From Ventricola sp036297385 (GTDB lineage: Bacteria; Bacillota; Clostridia; Christensenellales; Aristaeellaceae), in NCBI GenBank assembly GCA_036297385.1, contig JAXJLD010000109.1, forward strand, positions 1 to 20,553: 20,553 nt of DNA, read 5' to 3'. This document shows, piece after piece, positions 1 to 7,508 of this stretch. Each line of letters opens with the position of its first letter. Within the stretch, counting starts at the first letter, position 1. The notes beneath the pieces are model-generated. The model saw nothing but the letters and a program-made list of their open reading frames with translations. It was not told the DNA's origin and made no database searches. The translations under genes were made by a program, and so were the position numbers.

Positions 1-30
1 GGCGCGGCAGGCTCCAGTCCCAAAACCCGC

Positions 31-49
31 TTGGGGATTTCATCCCCAA
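31..49. repeat. Short inverted repeat near the left edge
   Basis: TTGGGGAT and ATCCCCAA form a perfect 8-bp stem around a 3-base loop, followed on the plus strand by a C/T-rich stretch. There is no clean T-run on either side, so it is a weak terminator at best. It may belong to a gene left of the window. Bases 1-115 hold no gene I can support. Confidence 0.4.
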
Positions 50-115
50 CCCCCTTCTTTGCTTCGCACCTATGGATCGTTTCTATCAGAAAACAGTGTA
101 AGTACCACATATAAA

Positions 116-157
116 GAGAACCGCAGGGCTCCCATACCCTGCGGTTCTCGCTTTTTT
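116..157 (+). terminator. Strong intrinsic terminator, possibly bidirectional
   Basis: A perfect 13-bp stem (116-128 with 137-149) with an 8-base loop is followed on the plus strand by six T's (152-157). In that direction it would stop transcripts entering from the left edge. On the minus strand the stem is followed by TTTATATG, a weaker U-tract, so it may also end the importer operon that finishes at 216. It is the only terminator candidate downstream of that operon. Confidence 0.8.
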
Positions 158-215
158 GTTGAAGAGAATTCAGTTGTTTGCGGCGTGCCGCGCTGTGTGC
201 GGTCTGCCGCAGCAC

Positions 216-1469
216 TTACGCCTTGTCGCTCGCGTGATGGCGCTTTTTCTTGGGCGCCACGCTGCTCCATGCGTGCATCACCAGCGCCAGCGCGATAACG
301 CCGTAGCACATGAACACGCGGAAGTATTCACCGATCGCCGCATCGCCGAACAGGTTCTTGCCCGCCGCCGGCGCAAGGATGAACATCAGGTGGAAGAGTA
401 CCGTGCCCAGCAGCGCCTGCATATTCGTCGCGCGGGCAACCGATGCGCCGCCGACCAGAATCGCCGCGCCGGCATACAGGCCAACCTGATCCGCCGCGCC
501 GTAGGTCTGGAATGCGCCGAGGTTCTGCACGAAGATGAGCTGTCCCCAGCCCGCCAGCACCGTAGAGATCACAATGGCGATGATGCGCACCTTATCCACG
601 TTGATGCCCGCCGCATTGGCGACGGTGCGGTTCTGTCCGACGGCGCGGAACTGCTGGCCCAGCCGCGTGCGCATCAGCAGCACGTTGAACAGGCACAGGA
701 GCGCCACGATGCCAAAGGTCGCCATCGGCACCTTGACCATCGAGAACAGATCCTTCATCACCGGAAGCTGCATCAGCAGGCAGACAGCCGCGAGGCCGCC
801 GAGCTGCAGCGCCAGCTTGCGGTTATCCTTGCGGTGGCTGCGCACATGACCGATCAGCAGGCACACCGCAATCACCAGCGCAAAGACCAGCGCCGCCTGA
901 TACACCGGAAGCTGCCAGAGCTGCTCCAGCGTGCCGCCCATGCCGCCCTTCTTGGACAGGTCGATGGTGTTGGCAATACCGGAAGAACCCTTGATCGTCA
1001 GGTTCGGGTTGTTGATCGGAATGATGTTGTCAAAGATGAACAGGCAGAGGAGCTGATACAGACCGTTGGCAAAGTAGCCCAGAATCAGGCCGCCAATCAT
1101 CTCCTGTCCCTTCATCTTGTTGAGCACCTTGCCCACGCCAAAGCCGAACACCGCCGCCATCGGGACGGTGAGCGCCGCAGCAGCCACAAAGCTCGGGAAG
1201 CCCTGAAGCCCCCACTCCAGCACCAGAATACAGGCGATCTGTGCCGCCATTGCACCGATGGTGATGGCAAAGTTGATGCCCATGCCCGCAACGATGGGGA
1301 TAATCAGCGCCAGAACGATGAACGCATTGCGGGAGAGACGCCCGAACAGCTCATACATGACGTAGCTGGGCTTGTAGCCGGAGAACATCATGCACACCGC
1401 ACAGACGAGGATGAACATGATCGTCACGACGTTGTTGCGCGCAAACTCACGCCAATTCTTTTTAACCAC
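216..1469 (-). CDS. ABC transporter permease, second subunit of DUF3798-linked importer
   Basis: This is an inner-membrane permease of the BPD_transp_2 family (RbsC/YufQ-like), 417 aa and almost entirely hydrophobic helices. The coupling-loop region reads RTRLGQQFRAVGQN near residues 267-280, followed by AAGINVDKVR (286-295), which is typical of the family. I chose a GTG start at 1469 because GGGAGG lies 8 bases upstream; the ATG at 1499 has no matching site. The start overlaps the end of the preceding permease gene by 8 bases (GTGGTTAA), which implies translational coupling. It probably forms a heterodimeric pore with that larger permease, as YufP/YufQ do in nucleoside importers. The C-terminal tail is basic (APKKKRHH) and so probably cytoplasmic. 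The substrate is not known. Confidence 0.88.
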   Translation of the reverse strand: MVKKNWREFARNNVVTIMFILVCAVCMMFSGYKPSYVMYELFGRLSRNAFIVLALIIPIVAGMGINFAITIGAMAAQIACILVLEWGLQGFPSFVAAAALTVPMAAVFGFGVGKVLNKMKGQEMIGGLILGYFANGLYQLLCLFIFDNIIPINNPNLTIKGSSGIANTIDLSKKGGMGGTLEQLWQLPVYQAALVFALVIAVCLLIGHVRSHRKDNRKLALQLGGLAAVCLLMQLPVMKDLFSMVKVPMATFGIVALLCLFNVLLMRTRLGQQFRAVGQNRTVANAAGINVDKVRIIAIVISTVLAGWGQLIFVQNLGAFQTYGAADQVGLYAGAAILVGGASVARATNMQALLGTVLFHLMFILAPAAGKNLFGDAAIGEYFRVFMCYGVIALALVMHAWSSVAPKKKRHHASDKA

Positions 1470-3354
1470 GAGTGTCACCTCCCGACTTGGTGAGCGCATA
1501 GATGATAATGCCGTTGGAAATCAGGATTCGCAGCGTCTCGGAGATCGTGGAACCCGGAATCAGCGCGTTGGCCACCGGCATACCCAGCGTCAGCACGCCT
1601 TGGAACAGGAACGTGCCGATGATGACGTTGCTGATCTTCGCGCGGGACGTGCTTGCGCCGCCCAGCAGGATGGCCGAGGCCGCCACAAAGCCCATCTGGC
1701 GCGGCGCCTGATAGAGCTGCATGAAGCCGTAGCTCTGACCATAGACGATGATGCCCACCGCCGCCAGCACCGTGGAAAGCACGGTACCGACAATGCGCAT
1801 ACGGTCCACGTCAATACCCGTCGCCGCCGCAAAGCGCGGATTCGCGCCCGCCGCCGACATGGCAATGCCCGTCTTGCTGCGCATAAACAGCCACACGAGG
1901 AAGCAGCACAGCGCAAAGAACAGCAGCAGGCCCGTGGGGATGGTCACGCCGAACACCTCAAAGGAGAGGAAGTTGTTGAGCACGTGCTTGTATGCACCCT
2001 GCAAGCCGATCGTGGTGCGCAGGCCATTGCCCAGCGGCCACTTCATGATCGGGCTCTTAAACGGCAGCACCAGCCAGCCGATGCACATCAGCGAAACGAT
2101 GGAGAAGCCGACATAGGTGGTCACGCTCATCTCATCGCCCTTGAGGCGGTTGAGCAGCAGGCCGTAGAAATAGCCCGTGACCATCGAGATCAGAATACCC
2201 ACCGCGCAGGCAAACAGGAAGCCGCTCAGGCCGCCCATGCCCAGCTCGATGCACAGCAGGCCGCCAATCAGGCCGCCGATGATGCCGATGGGCATACCCA
2301 GGTTCAGGCTGATGCCGCACTGAATGCCCGGCAGCATGGACAGCACCAGCACGCCGTTCATGCCCAGACGCACCAGCGTGTTGCCGAGCTGGCTGGTCAG
2401 GGACAGATTCAGGATCAGCGCCATCAGGCACAGCAGCAGGAAGAACATACCGATAATCAGGCGCGGCACGCCCATCTTCTTGACCAGCGGCGCATAGAAG
2501 AATACCACCAGCGCCAGCACCACCAGGCCCACAGCCGACAGCGCGAACGTGCGGGACTGGCGCAGGATCACGCCAAACGCGCCCGGATTCATGCCGCTGG
2601 CCTCAAGCACGCGGTCATACCGGCTCTCAAAGGTATCGCCCGCGGCGGACATCACGCTGGTGATGGTTGCCTTCAGGCTCTGGAGAATATCGTCCGTCAG
2701 CGCCGGGAAGATCACCTTGATCTCCTCGCACAGCGCCAGATATGCGCTGTCCACCTCGCCGGACAGGCGGTTCATCTCTTCGGAAGCCACAAAGCCGGAC
2801 ATATCGATGGTCTCCTCCACCTCAGCCTCGGCCTCCATGGCCGCGCCCTCCTCCGCCGCAGCTTCGGGGGCCGCTTCCGCCGCCTCTTCCTGCACGGTGA
2901 TGGTGTCGCGGTTCTGCTTCACATACTCTGCCTGAGCGCGGGCTTCTTCCGCATAATAGGCGTCCTGCACCGCCACCATCGCGTTGAGCGCCTCGCCCAG
3001 CGCCGCTGTATCCACAGCGCTGAGGTCGACCGCGCCGATGCCCAGTTCCTCCGCCTTGGCGCGCGCCTCTTCCTCCGCCTTCGCGGTGGCTGCGCGCACT
3101 TCCTTCATGCCGCCGCCCGCCGCGCGCACGGCCTTCGTCGCGGCCTGCTTTTCGGCAGCCACATAGGCATCCACAGCGCCGGTGCCCGCCGTGTTCAGCA
3201 CGGCTTGCAGGCGCATATCCTGAAGCAGCTTTGTGCCGGATTCAGCGTTGCGGCTGCTCAGGCCATACACGCCCAGCACGCCCAGCACCAGCGCAAGCAC
3301 AAGGATCACCACGCAGGCAATGACCTGCTTTTTGCTCACATTGACCTTCGGCAT
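1462..3354 (-). CDS. ABC transporter permease with large extracytoplasmic insert
   Basis: This is a BPD_transp_2-family permease of 630 aa, far longer than the roughly 320-430 aa usual for the family. A first membrane helix at about residues 10-31 is followed by about 235 residues (34-268) with no membrane segment. That stretch is rich in Ala and Glu and looks partly coiled-coil, notably around 66-105 and 150-185. The remaining residues (about 270-625) are a normal permease core, with the coupling motif SKTGIAMSAAGANPRFAAATG at 493-513. Start ATG 3354 has AAAGGAGG 9 bases upstream; the longer ATG at 3378 would overlap the ATPase gene and lacks a site. It lies 4 bases after the ATPase gene. 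The insert is inferred to sit outside the membrane, because TM1 enters from a basic N-terminus (SKK). Its role is unknown. Confidence 0.88.
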   Translation of the reverse strand: MPKVNVSKKQVIACVVILVLALVLGVLGVYGLSSRNAESGTKLLQDMRLQAVLNTAGTGAVDAYVAAEKQAATKAVRAAGGGMKEVRAATAKAEEEARAKAEELGIGAVDLSAVDTAALGEALNAMVAVQDAYYAEEARAQAEYVKQNRDTITVQEEAAEAAPEAAAEEGAAMEAEAEVEETIDMSGFVASEEMNRLSGEVDSAYLALCEEIKVIFPALTDDILQSLKATITSVMSAAGDTFESRYDRVLEASGMNPGAFGVILRQSRTFALSAVGLVVLALVVFFYAPLVKKMGVPRLIIGMFFLLLCLMALILNLSLTSQLGNTLVRLGMNGVLVLSMLPGIQCGISLNLGMPIGIIGGLIGGLLCIELGMGGLSGFLFACAVGILISMVTGYFYGLLLNRLKGDEMSVTTYVGFSIVSLMCIGWLVLPFKSPIMKWPLGNGLRTTIGLQGAYKHVLNNFLSFEVFGVTIPTGLLLFFALCCFLVWLFMRSKTGIAMSAAGANPRFAAATGIDVDRMRIVGTVLSTVLAAVGIIVYGQSYGFMQLYQAPRQMGFVAASAILLGGASTSRAKISNVIIGTFLFQGVLTLGMPVANALIPGSTISETLRILISNGIIIYALTKSGGDTRG

Positions 3355-3358
3355 CCCC

Positions 3359-4960
3359 TTACGCCTCCTTTCCAGCATCCGGCTTAATGCCCGACATCGC
3401 CAGACCGAAGTCCGCGTCGGAGCTGTTCACCGGCAGAATATCGACGACCTCGCCCTCGGCAACGATGGCGATGCGGTCGCAGATGGAGCGCAGCTCCATC
3501 AGTTCCGAGGAGACCATGACGACCGTCATGCCCTTCTCGCGGTTGAGCTTCACCAGCGTCTCCAGCACCAGCTTCTTCGCGCCGATGTCGATGCCGCGCG
3601 TCGGCTCGGAGACAAAGATCAGCTTCGGGTTCATCGTCAGCGCACGCGCAATGCAGACCTTCTGCTGGTTGCCGCCCGACAGCGTGCCCGTATGCTGCAC
3701 CGCGCCGAAGCAGCGGATATCCAGCTCCTTAATCATCTCGTTGGCATGACGGCGGATCTGCTTGCTGTCCTTGAGCTTTGCGCCAAGAATGTTCTTGGTG
3801 AATTCCCCGTTGATCTGCATCGCATTGAACACGATGTTGTCCTCGATGCTCTCGTCCAGCAGCAGGCCCACGCCGCGGCGGTCCTCGGAAACCATTGCCA
3901 TGCCGCTCTTGAGTGCGCCATGCGCGTCGTTGAGCTTCACCGGCTGGCCGAAGAACTCCACTTCGCCTTCCGCATCGTAGACGCCCATGATGCCGTTGGG
4001 AATGCCCACCTTGCCCTGACCAGCCAGACCGCCGATGCCGAAAATCTCGCCCTCGCGGATGTCCAGCGAAACATCCTTGACCTGCTCACCCGGCATATCC
4101 ACAGCCAGGTGGCGCACCTTGAGCGCCACGGGCGTGTTTTCCGGAAGCTCCCGCGGCTCGGCGGTGACAAAGGCCGCCTCGCCCTTGCGGCCGATCATCA
4201 GCTCCGCCAGCTTGGTTACGTTCGTGTCCGCCGTGCGCGTCTCGCATACAAACTTGCCGTCGCGCAGGATGGTCACGCCGTCCGCGGCCTCGATCACCTC
4301 ATCCAGACGGTGCGTGATGAAGATGATGGCAATGCCCTTCGCCGCGATGCTCTTCATCACGGTCAGGAGCTGCGCCGCCTCGGACTCGGTCAGCACCGCC
4401 GTCGGCTCGTCAAACACCAGCAGCTTCACGCCCGTCTTGTCAATCTCGCGGGCGATCTCAACAAACTGCATATAGCCCACCGGCAGACCGTTGACCAGCG
4501 TGTATTCGTCGATGGACATACCCACGCTGTCCAGCGCCTTGCGCGCATCCTTGGACATCGCCGCCATATCCAGCGTTTCCATATTCTTGCCCAGCACGCG
4601 GGAGAGCAGGCTCGGATGCGTGATTTCGCGGTTGAGCTTGATGTTCTCTGCGATGGTAAAGCCCGGCAGCAGCATGAACTCCTGATGCACCATGCCGATG
4701 CCCTTGAGCATCGCATCGTGCGGCGAAGCGATGGTCGTCGGCTGGCCGTCAATCAGCACCTCGCCGCCGAAGCCACCGGTTGCATGAATGACGGGCATAC
4801 CAAAGAGCACGTTCATCAGCGTGCTCTTTCCTGCGCCGTTTTCGCCCAGCAGCGCGTGGATCTCGCCGGGGCGGATTTTTAGGGAGACGTCTGTCAACAC
4901 CTGGTTTTCGCCGTAGCGCTTGGTGATGTTTTTCATCTCCAAAATGTACTCTGCGGCCAA
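3359..4960 (-). CDS. Fused two-domain ABC importer ATPase (RbsA/YufO type)
   Basis: This 533-aa protein holds two nucleotide-binding domains in one chain, the layout of RbsA, MglA and YufO, and would power the two neighbouring permeases. Domain 1 has Walker A GENGAGKST (39-47), Walker B LLVFDEPT (180-187) and the degenerate signature VGYMQ (161-165). Domain 2 has degenerate Walker A GLAGQGKVG (311-319), intact signature LSGGNQQKV (427-435), and Walker B LIFVSEPT with Ser at 451 in place of Asp. Only the site made from domain-1 Walker motifs and the domain-2 signature looks competent. I chose TTG 4960 because AAGGAGG sits 7 bases upstream; the ATG at 5002 falls in the preceding hairpin, and ATG 4936 lacks a site. 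The Ser in Walker B resembles nucleoside-type (YufO) ATPases more than sugar types. Confidence 0.92.
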   Translation of the reverse strand: MAAEYILEMKNITKRYGENQVLTDVSLKIRPGEIHALLGENGAGKSTLMNVLFGMPVIHATGGFGGEVLIDGQPTTIASPHDAMLKGIGMVHQEFMLLPGFTIAENIKLNREITHPSLLSRVLGKNMETLDMAAMSKDARKALDSVGMSIDEYTLVNGLPVGYMQFVEIAREIDKTGVKLLVFDEPTAVLTESEAAQLLTVMKSIAAKGIAIIFITHRLDEVIEAADGVTILRDGKFVCETRTADTNVTKLAELMIGRKGEAAFVTAEPRELPENTPVALKVRHLAVDMPGEQVKDVSLDIREGEIFGIGGLAGQGKVGIPNGIMGVYDAEGEVEFFGQPVKLNDAHGALKSGMAMVSEDRRGVGLLLDESIEDNIVFNAMQINGEFTKNILGAKLKDSKQIRRHANEMIKELDIRCFGAVQHTGTLSGGNQQKVCIARALTMNPKLIFVSEPTRGIDIGAKKLVLETLVKLNREKGMTVVMVSSELMELRSICDRIAIVAEGEVVDILPVNSSDADFGLAMSGIKPDAGKEA

Positions 4961-4990
4961 ATGTATTCCTCCTTGATCAAATCGAAAAGC

Positions 4991-5017
4991 GACCCGCCTC
5001 ACCAGTCGAGGCGGGTC
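4991..5017 (-). terminator. Hairpin between binding-protein and ATPase genes
   Basis: GACCCGCCTC and GAGGCGGGTC form a perfect 10-bp stem with a 7-base loop, between the binding-protein stop (5053) and the ATPase start (4960). On the minus strand it is followed by GCTTTTCGATTT, an imperfect U-tract. It is most likely a partial terminator or an mRNA-stabilising hairpin that keeps binding-protein mRNA more abundant than transporter mRNA. No promoter is evident between it and the ATPase start. Confidence 0.7.
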
Positions 5018-5052
5018 AGCCTGATTTTTACGCCCTGTAAGGCGTCGAACGC

Positions 5053-6183
5053 TTACTCAAGATAGTCGTTGAAATCGACATTGCCCAGCAGGATGGTGTA
5101 GTAGTTGTCGTAGGTGGTGCCGTTCGCGTCGGTGTAGTTCTTCAGCACAGCACCCGGGGCAGCCGCCTCAAACAGCGCCGCAATCTTGGCGTTGTCGTTG
5201 TTGGACACTTCGCCGTCGATGTACGCCTTGGCATACTCGGTCGCCACACCAATGATGGCCATGTTGACCGGGGTCGGCCAGGTGGAGAAGCGGCCCACCG
5301 CGTCATGCTCCTTCAGCTTCGCCGCAATCTGCTTGAGCGCGTCGGTGTCATCGCCGCCGATCTGCAGGGACTCGAGGCCCAGCGCAGCCGGGAAGGCGTG
5401 ATACGGGGACGGGCAGCACGGCTGCGGATAGTACGCATTCGGCTGGGTCAGGATCGCGGTCTGCAGGGACTCCTGCATGGAGCAGTTGGTGGAGAAGAAC
5501 GCAACCTTCTTGCCCGCAAACTCTTCCATCTTCAGCGGCACATCCTCCAGGATGAACTGCTGCGCGCCGGAAACGCCTGCGTCGCCGGTCGGGTCGGGCG
5601 CGGTGGCTTCGACGTACTGGATGCCCAGCGCCTCGCAGTTGGCCTCAAGCGCGGCCTTGCGGGCAGCGATGGTCTCCATCGCGAGGTGACGCGGGAAGGA
5701 GTAATGCACGAACACGTCCACGCCCCAGTCGGCGCAGGTCTCGATGATGGTGTCGCCCTGGCCCGGCTCGTCAGAGTAGAGCACGATGTCCGCGGCGGCG
5801 GTGATGACGTCCGGATCCTCCTGCGGCACGCCCGCGATCAGCAGGATGTCGTCGCGCATGGCGCGGATCTTGTCAAAGCCGGCCTTGGTGCCCGGAACGG
5901 CCTGGCACACGATGATGGCCTTCACGTCGGGATCGGAGGCAAAGGACACCATCTTGGAAATGGTGGTCTCGGTCTCGGCGGCAAAGTTATCCGGATAGGT
6001 GTCATGGATCACGTGGTCAGCGCCATAGGTGGCGATGGCACGCTCGGCAGCACGGACTTCTTCCTCGCCCTGGGAGGTGGTGCCGGTCAGGATGGCGATC
6101 TTCCAGTTCTCTTCTGCGACAGCACCGCAGGCGAGAGCCAGACACAGCACAAGAGCCATAGCCAGACAAAGCAGCTTTTTCAT
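5053..6183 (-). CDS. Secreted DUF3798-family substrate-binding protein
   Basis: This 376-aa protein starts with a signal peptide (hydrophobic residues 4-19, probable cleavage after AVA at 23). Recognised family features include the opening WKIAILTGTTSQGEEE, the VCQAVPGT segment, VHYSFPRH, APDPTGDAGVSGAQQF and FFSTNCSMQE. From memory these match the DUF3798 family, which is found beside ABC transporter genes and has a periplasmic-binding-protein-like fold. It is first in the operon, so it is inferred to be the ligand receptor. LALAC at 15-19 fits only a relaxed lipobox, so lipidation is uncertain. Start ATG 6183 has GGAGGG 6 bases upstream; the longer reading frame to 6297 has no site and runs through the leader. 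The ligand is unknown. Confidence 0.85.
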   Translation of the reverse strand: MKKLLCLAMALVLCLALACGAVAEENWKIAILTGTTSQGEEEVRAAERAIATYGADHVIHDTYPDNFAAETETTISKMVSFASDPDVKAIIVCQAVPGTKAGFDKIRAMRDDILLIAGVPQEDPDVITAAADIVLYSDEPGQGDTIIETCADWGVDVFVHYSFPRHLAMETIAARKAALEANCEALGIQYVEATAPDPTGDAGVSGAQQFILEDVPLKMEEFAGKKVAFFSTNCSMQESLQTAILTQPNAYYPQPCCPSPYHAFPAALGLESLQIGGDDTDALKQIAAKLKEHDAVGRFSTWPTPVNMAIIGVATEYAKAYIDGEVSNNDNAKIAALFEAAAPGAVLKNYTDANGTTYDNYYTILLGNVDFNDYLE

Positions 6184-6216
6184 GGGATTCCCTCCAACAA
6201 ATAGAATATTCCTTGA

Positions 6217-6239
6217 GCATTCCGCGGGATGTGGAATGC
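6217..6239 (-). promoter_or_regulatory. Leader hairpin of the DUF3798 operon
   Basis: GCATTCC and GGAATGC (7-bp stem, 9-base loop) lie in the roughly 107-base leader between the predicted transcription start (about 6290) and the ATG at 6183. A second possible CCCC/GGGG pairing lies upstream in the same leader. I recognise no known riboswitch. It could stabilise the mRNA or control translation. Confidence 0.45.
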
Positions 6240-6296
6240 GAAAAGGCACTTCCTTCATCCCCTCTTCTTGTGGAGCGGGGTTTGAATGCAAGAGCA

Positions 6297-6325
6297 ATTA
6301 TAGCATTTAACGCTTTAGCGTGCAA
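6297..6325 (-). promoter_or_regulatory. Promoter of the DUF3798 importer operon
   Basis: On the minus strand, -35 TTGCAC (6320-6325) and -10 TATAAT (6297-6302) are separated by exactly 17 bases, with TGC just before the -10 (extended form). This is the best sigma-A-type promoter upstream of the binding-protein gene. The surrounding DNA is strikingly AT-rich compared with the rest of the window. Confidence 0.8.
6310..6321. promoter_or_regulatory. Palindrome between -35 and -10: candidate operator
   Basis: ACGCT-TT-AGCGT is a 5+2+5 dyad lying almost wholly in the promoter spacer and touching the -35 box. A repressor bound here would block RNA polymerase. No regulator gene is adjacent, so the binding protein is unknown. 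Confidence 0.5.
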
Positions 6326-6330
6326 GTGGA

Positions 6331-6342
6331 AAATTGCAATTT
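6331..6342. promoter_or_regulatory. Perfect 12-bp palindrome upstream of -35
   Basis: AAATTGCAATTT is fully self-complementary and lies 5 bases upstream of the -35 box of the DUF3798 operon. Either an activator or a repressor site is possible. AT-rich palindromes also arise by chance, so confidence is moderate. Confidence 0.4.
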
Positions 6343-6384
6343 GTCACATTTTGCTGTGCATTTTTTGCGATGCCGGTGAATTTC

Positions 6385-6405
6385 TTTCACGCATAAATCG
6401 TGAAA
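6385..6405. promoter_or_regulatory. Distal inverted repeat, candidate regulator site
   Basis: TTTCACG and CGTGAAA flank a 7-base spacer, 60-80 bases upstream of the DUF3798-operon -35. The partly overlapping GTGAA/TTCAC (from 6376) repeats the same half-site, which suggests a protein-binding cluster. The gene-free stretch 6184-6551 otherwise holds the leader, the promoter and the opp terminator. Confidence 0.4.
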
Positions 6406-6484
6406 ATGCAATATAGCTGAACTTTACTTTTATTCCTTGCTTTTCTTGTGTTCAGGCATTCCTTTTCCCCCTCGATTTCGCATC

Positions 6485-6522
6485 AAAAAAACCGGCCCTT
6501 TCCCGAAACGGGAAGGGGCCGG
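6485..6522 (-). terminator. Intrinsic terminator of the opp operon
   Basis: On the minus strand a 13-bp GC-rich stem with one C-A mismatch (6510-6522 with 6492-6504, loop 6505-6509) is followed by seven T's (6485-6491). It lies 30 bases after the oppF stop and ends the opp transcript before the DUF3798 promoter region. Confidence 0.9.
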
Positions 6523-6551
6523 GTGAAATCCATAGGACAGTTTTGCCCGGT

Positions 6552-7508
6552 TTATACCAGATGGCACGCCACAAAATGTCCAGCTTCCACCTCGCGAAGC
6601 GGCGGCACGGACTCGCGGCACTTGTCGCAGGCCATCGGGCAGCGGCTGGAGAACGCACAGCCCTTCGGCTTGTTGATCGGGCTGGGCACATCGCCGTCGA
6701 TGATCTGGCGGTGCTTCTGCGCCTCCTTGTGCGGATCAGGGATCGGCACAGCGGAGAGCAGCGCACGGGAGTACGGATGAAGCGTGTTGGCATACAGCTC
6801 ATCGCTCGTCGCCAGCTCCACCACGCTGCCCAAGTACATGACCGCAATGCGGTCGGAGATGTACTTGACGATGTTCAGGTCATGCGCGATGAACAGATAG
6901 GTCAGGCCCATCTTGGTCTGCAATTCATGCAGCAGGTTCATTACCTGCGCCTGAATGGACACGTCCAGCGCGGAGATCGGCTCGTCACAGACGATGAACT
7001 CCGGTTCAATCGCCAGCGCACGGGCAATGCCAATGCGCTGACGCTGGCCGCCGGAGAACTCGTGCGGGAAGCGGTTGGCGTGCTCGCGGTTGAGGCCGAC
7101 CGTATCCAGCAGCTCCGCCACGCGCTCCTGACGGCGCTTCTCGTCGTACATCCCGTGGATCTCCATGCCCTCGGCAATGATAGATCCAACGGTCATGCGC
7201 GGGTCCAGCGAAGCATACGGGTCCTGAAAGATAATCTGCGCCTTCTTGGCAAAGTCGAAGCGCTCCTTCTTCTTGGTCAGATCCACCTCTTTGCCGCCGT
7301 AGAGCAGCTTGCCCTTCGTCGGCTTGTAGATGCCCATCAGCGTGCGTCCCAGCGTGGACTTGCCGCAGCCGGACTCGCCGACCAGACCGAGGGTTTCACC
7401 GCGATGAATCTCCAGATTCACGCCCTCAACGGCGTGCAGCATACGGCCGCCGCCAATCTTAAAGTACTTGCACAGGTCTTGTGCCTGAACGAGAACCTCG
7501 TTGTTCAT
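6552..7508 (-). CDS. oppF: Oligopeptide/dipeptide ABC transporter ATPase OppF
   Basis: This 318-aa ATPase is one half of the NBD pair that drives peptide import on the inner face of the membrane. It shows Walker A GESGCGKST (44-52), QDPYASLDPR (95-104), signature SGGQRQR (152-158), Walker B FIVCDEP (171-177) and H-loop His209. The C-terminal oligo_HPY extension contains HPYSRAL and Cys residues at 284, 290, 294, 297 and 315. A similar Cys set binds an iron-sulfur cluster in some Opp/Dpp ATPases; that is only a possibility here. ATG 7508 overlaps the oppD stop by one base (TGATG), with a GGGGGG tract 7 bases upstream; GTG 7511 is an alternative. It is last in the operon, just before the terminator. 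Confidence 0.93.
   Translation of the reverse strand: MNNEVLVQAQDLCKYFKIGGGRMLHAVEGVNLEIHRGETLGLVGESGCGKSTLGRTLMGIYKPTKGKLLYGGKEVDLTKKKERFDFAKKAQIIFQDPYASLDPRMTVGSIIAEGMEIHGMYDEKRRQERVAELLDTVGLNREHANRFPHEFSGGQRQRIGIARALAIEPEFIVCDEPISALDVSIQAQVMNLLHELQTKMGLTYLFIAHDLNIVKYISDRIAVMYLGSVVELATSDELYANTLHPYSRALLSAVPIPDPHKEAQKHRQIIDGDVPSPINKPKGCAFSSRCPMACDKCRESVPPLREVEAGHFVACHLV

Noticed and set aside
1390..3387. 665-codon plus-strand open frame opposite the large permease
   Set aside because: Its translation is His/Gln/Arg/Ala-rich with no domain, typical of the antisense shadow of a GC-rich gene. The minus-strand frame has helices, motifs and a ribosome binding site.
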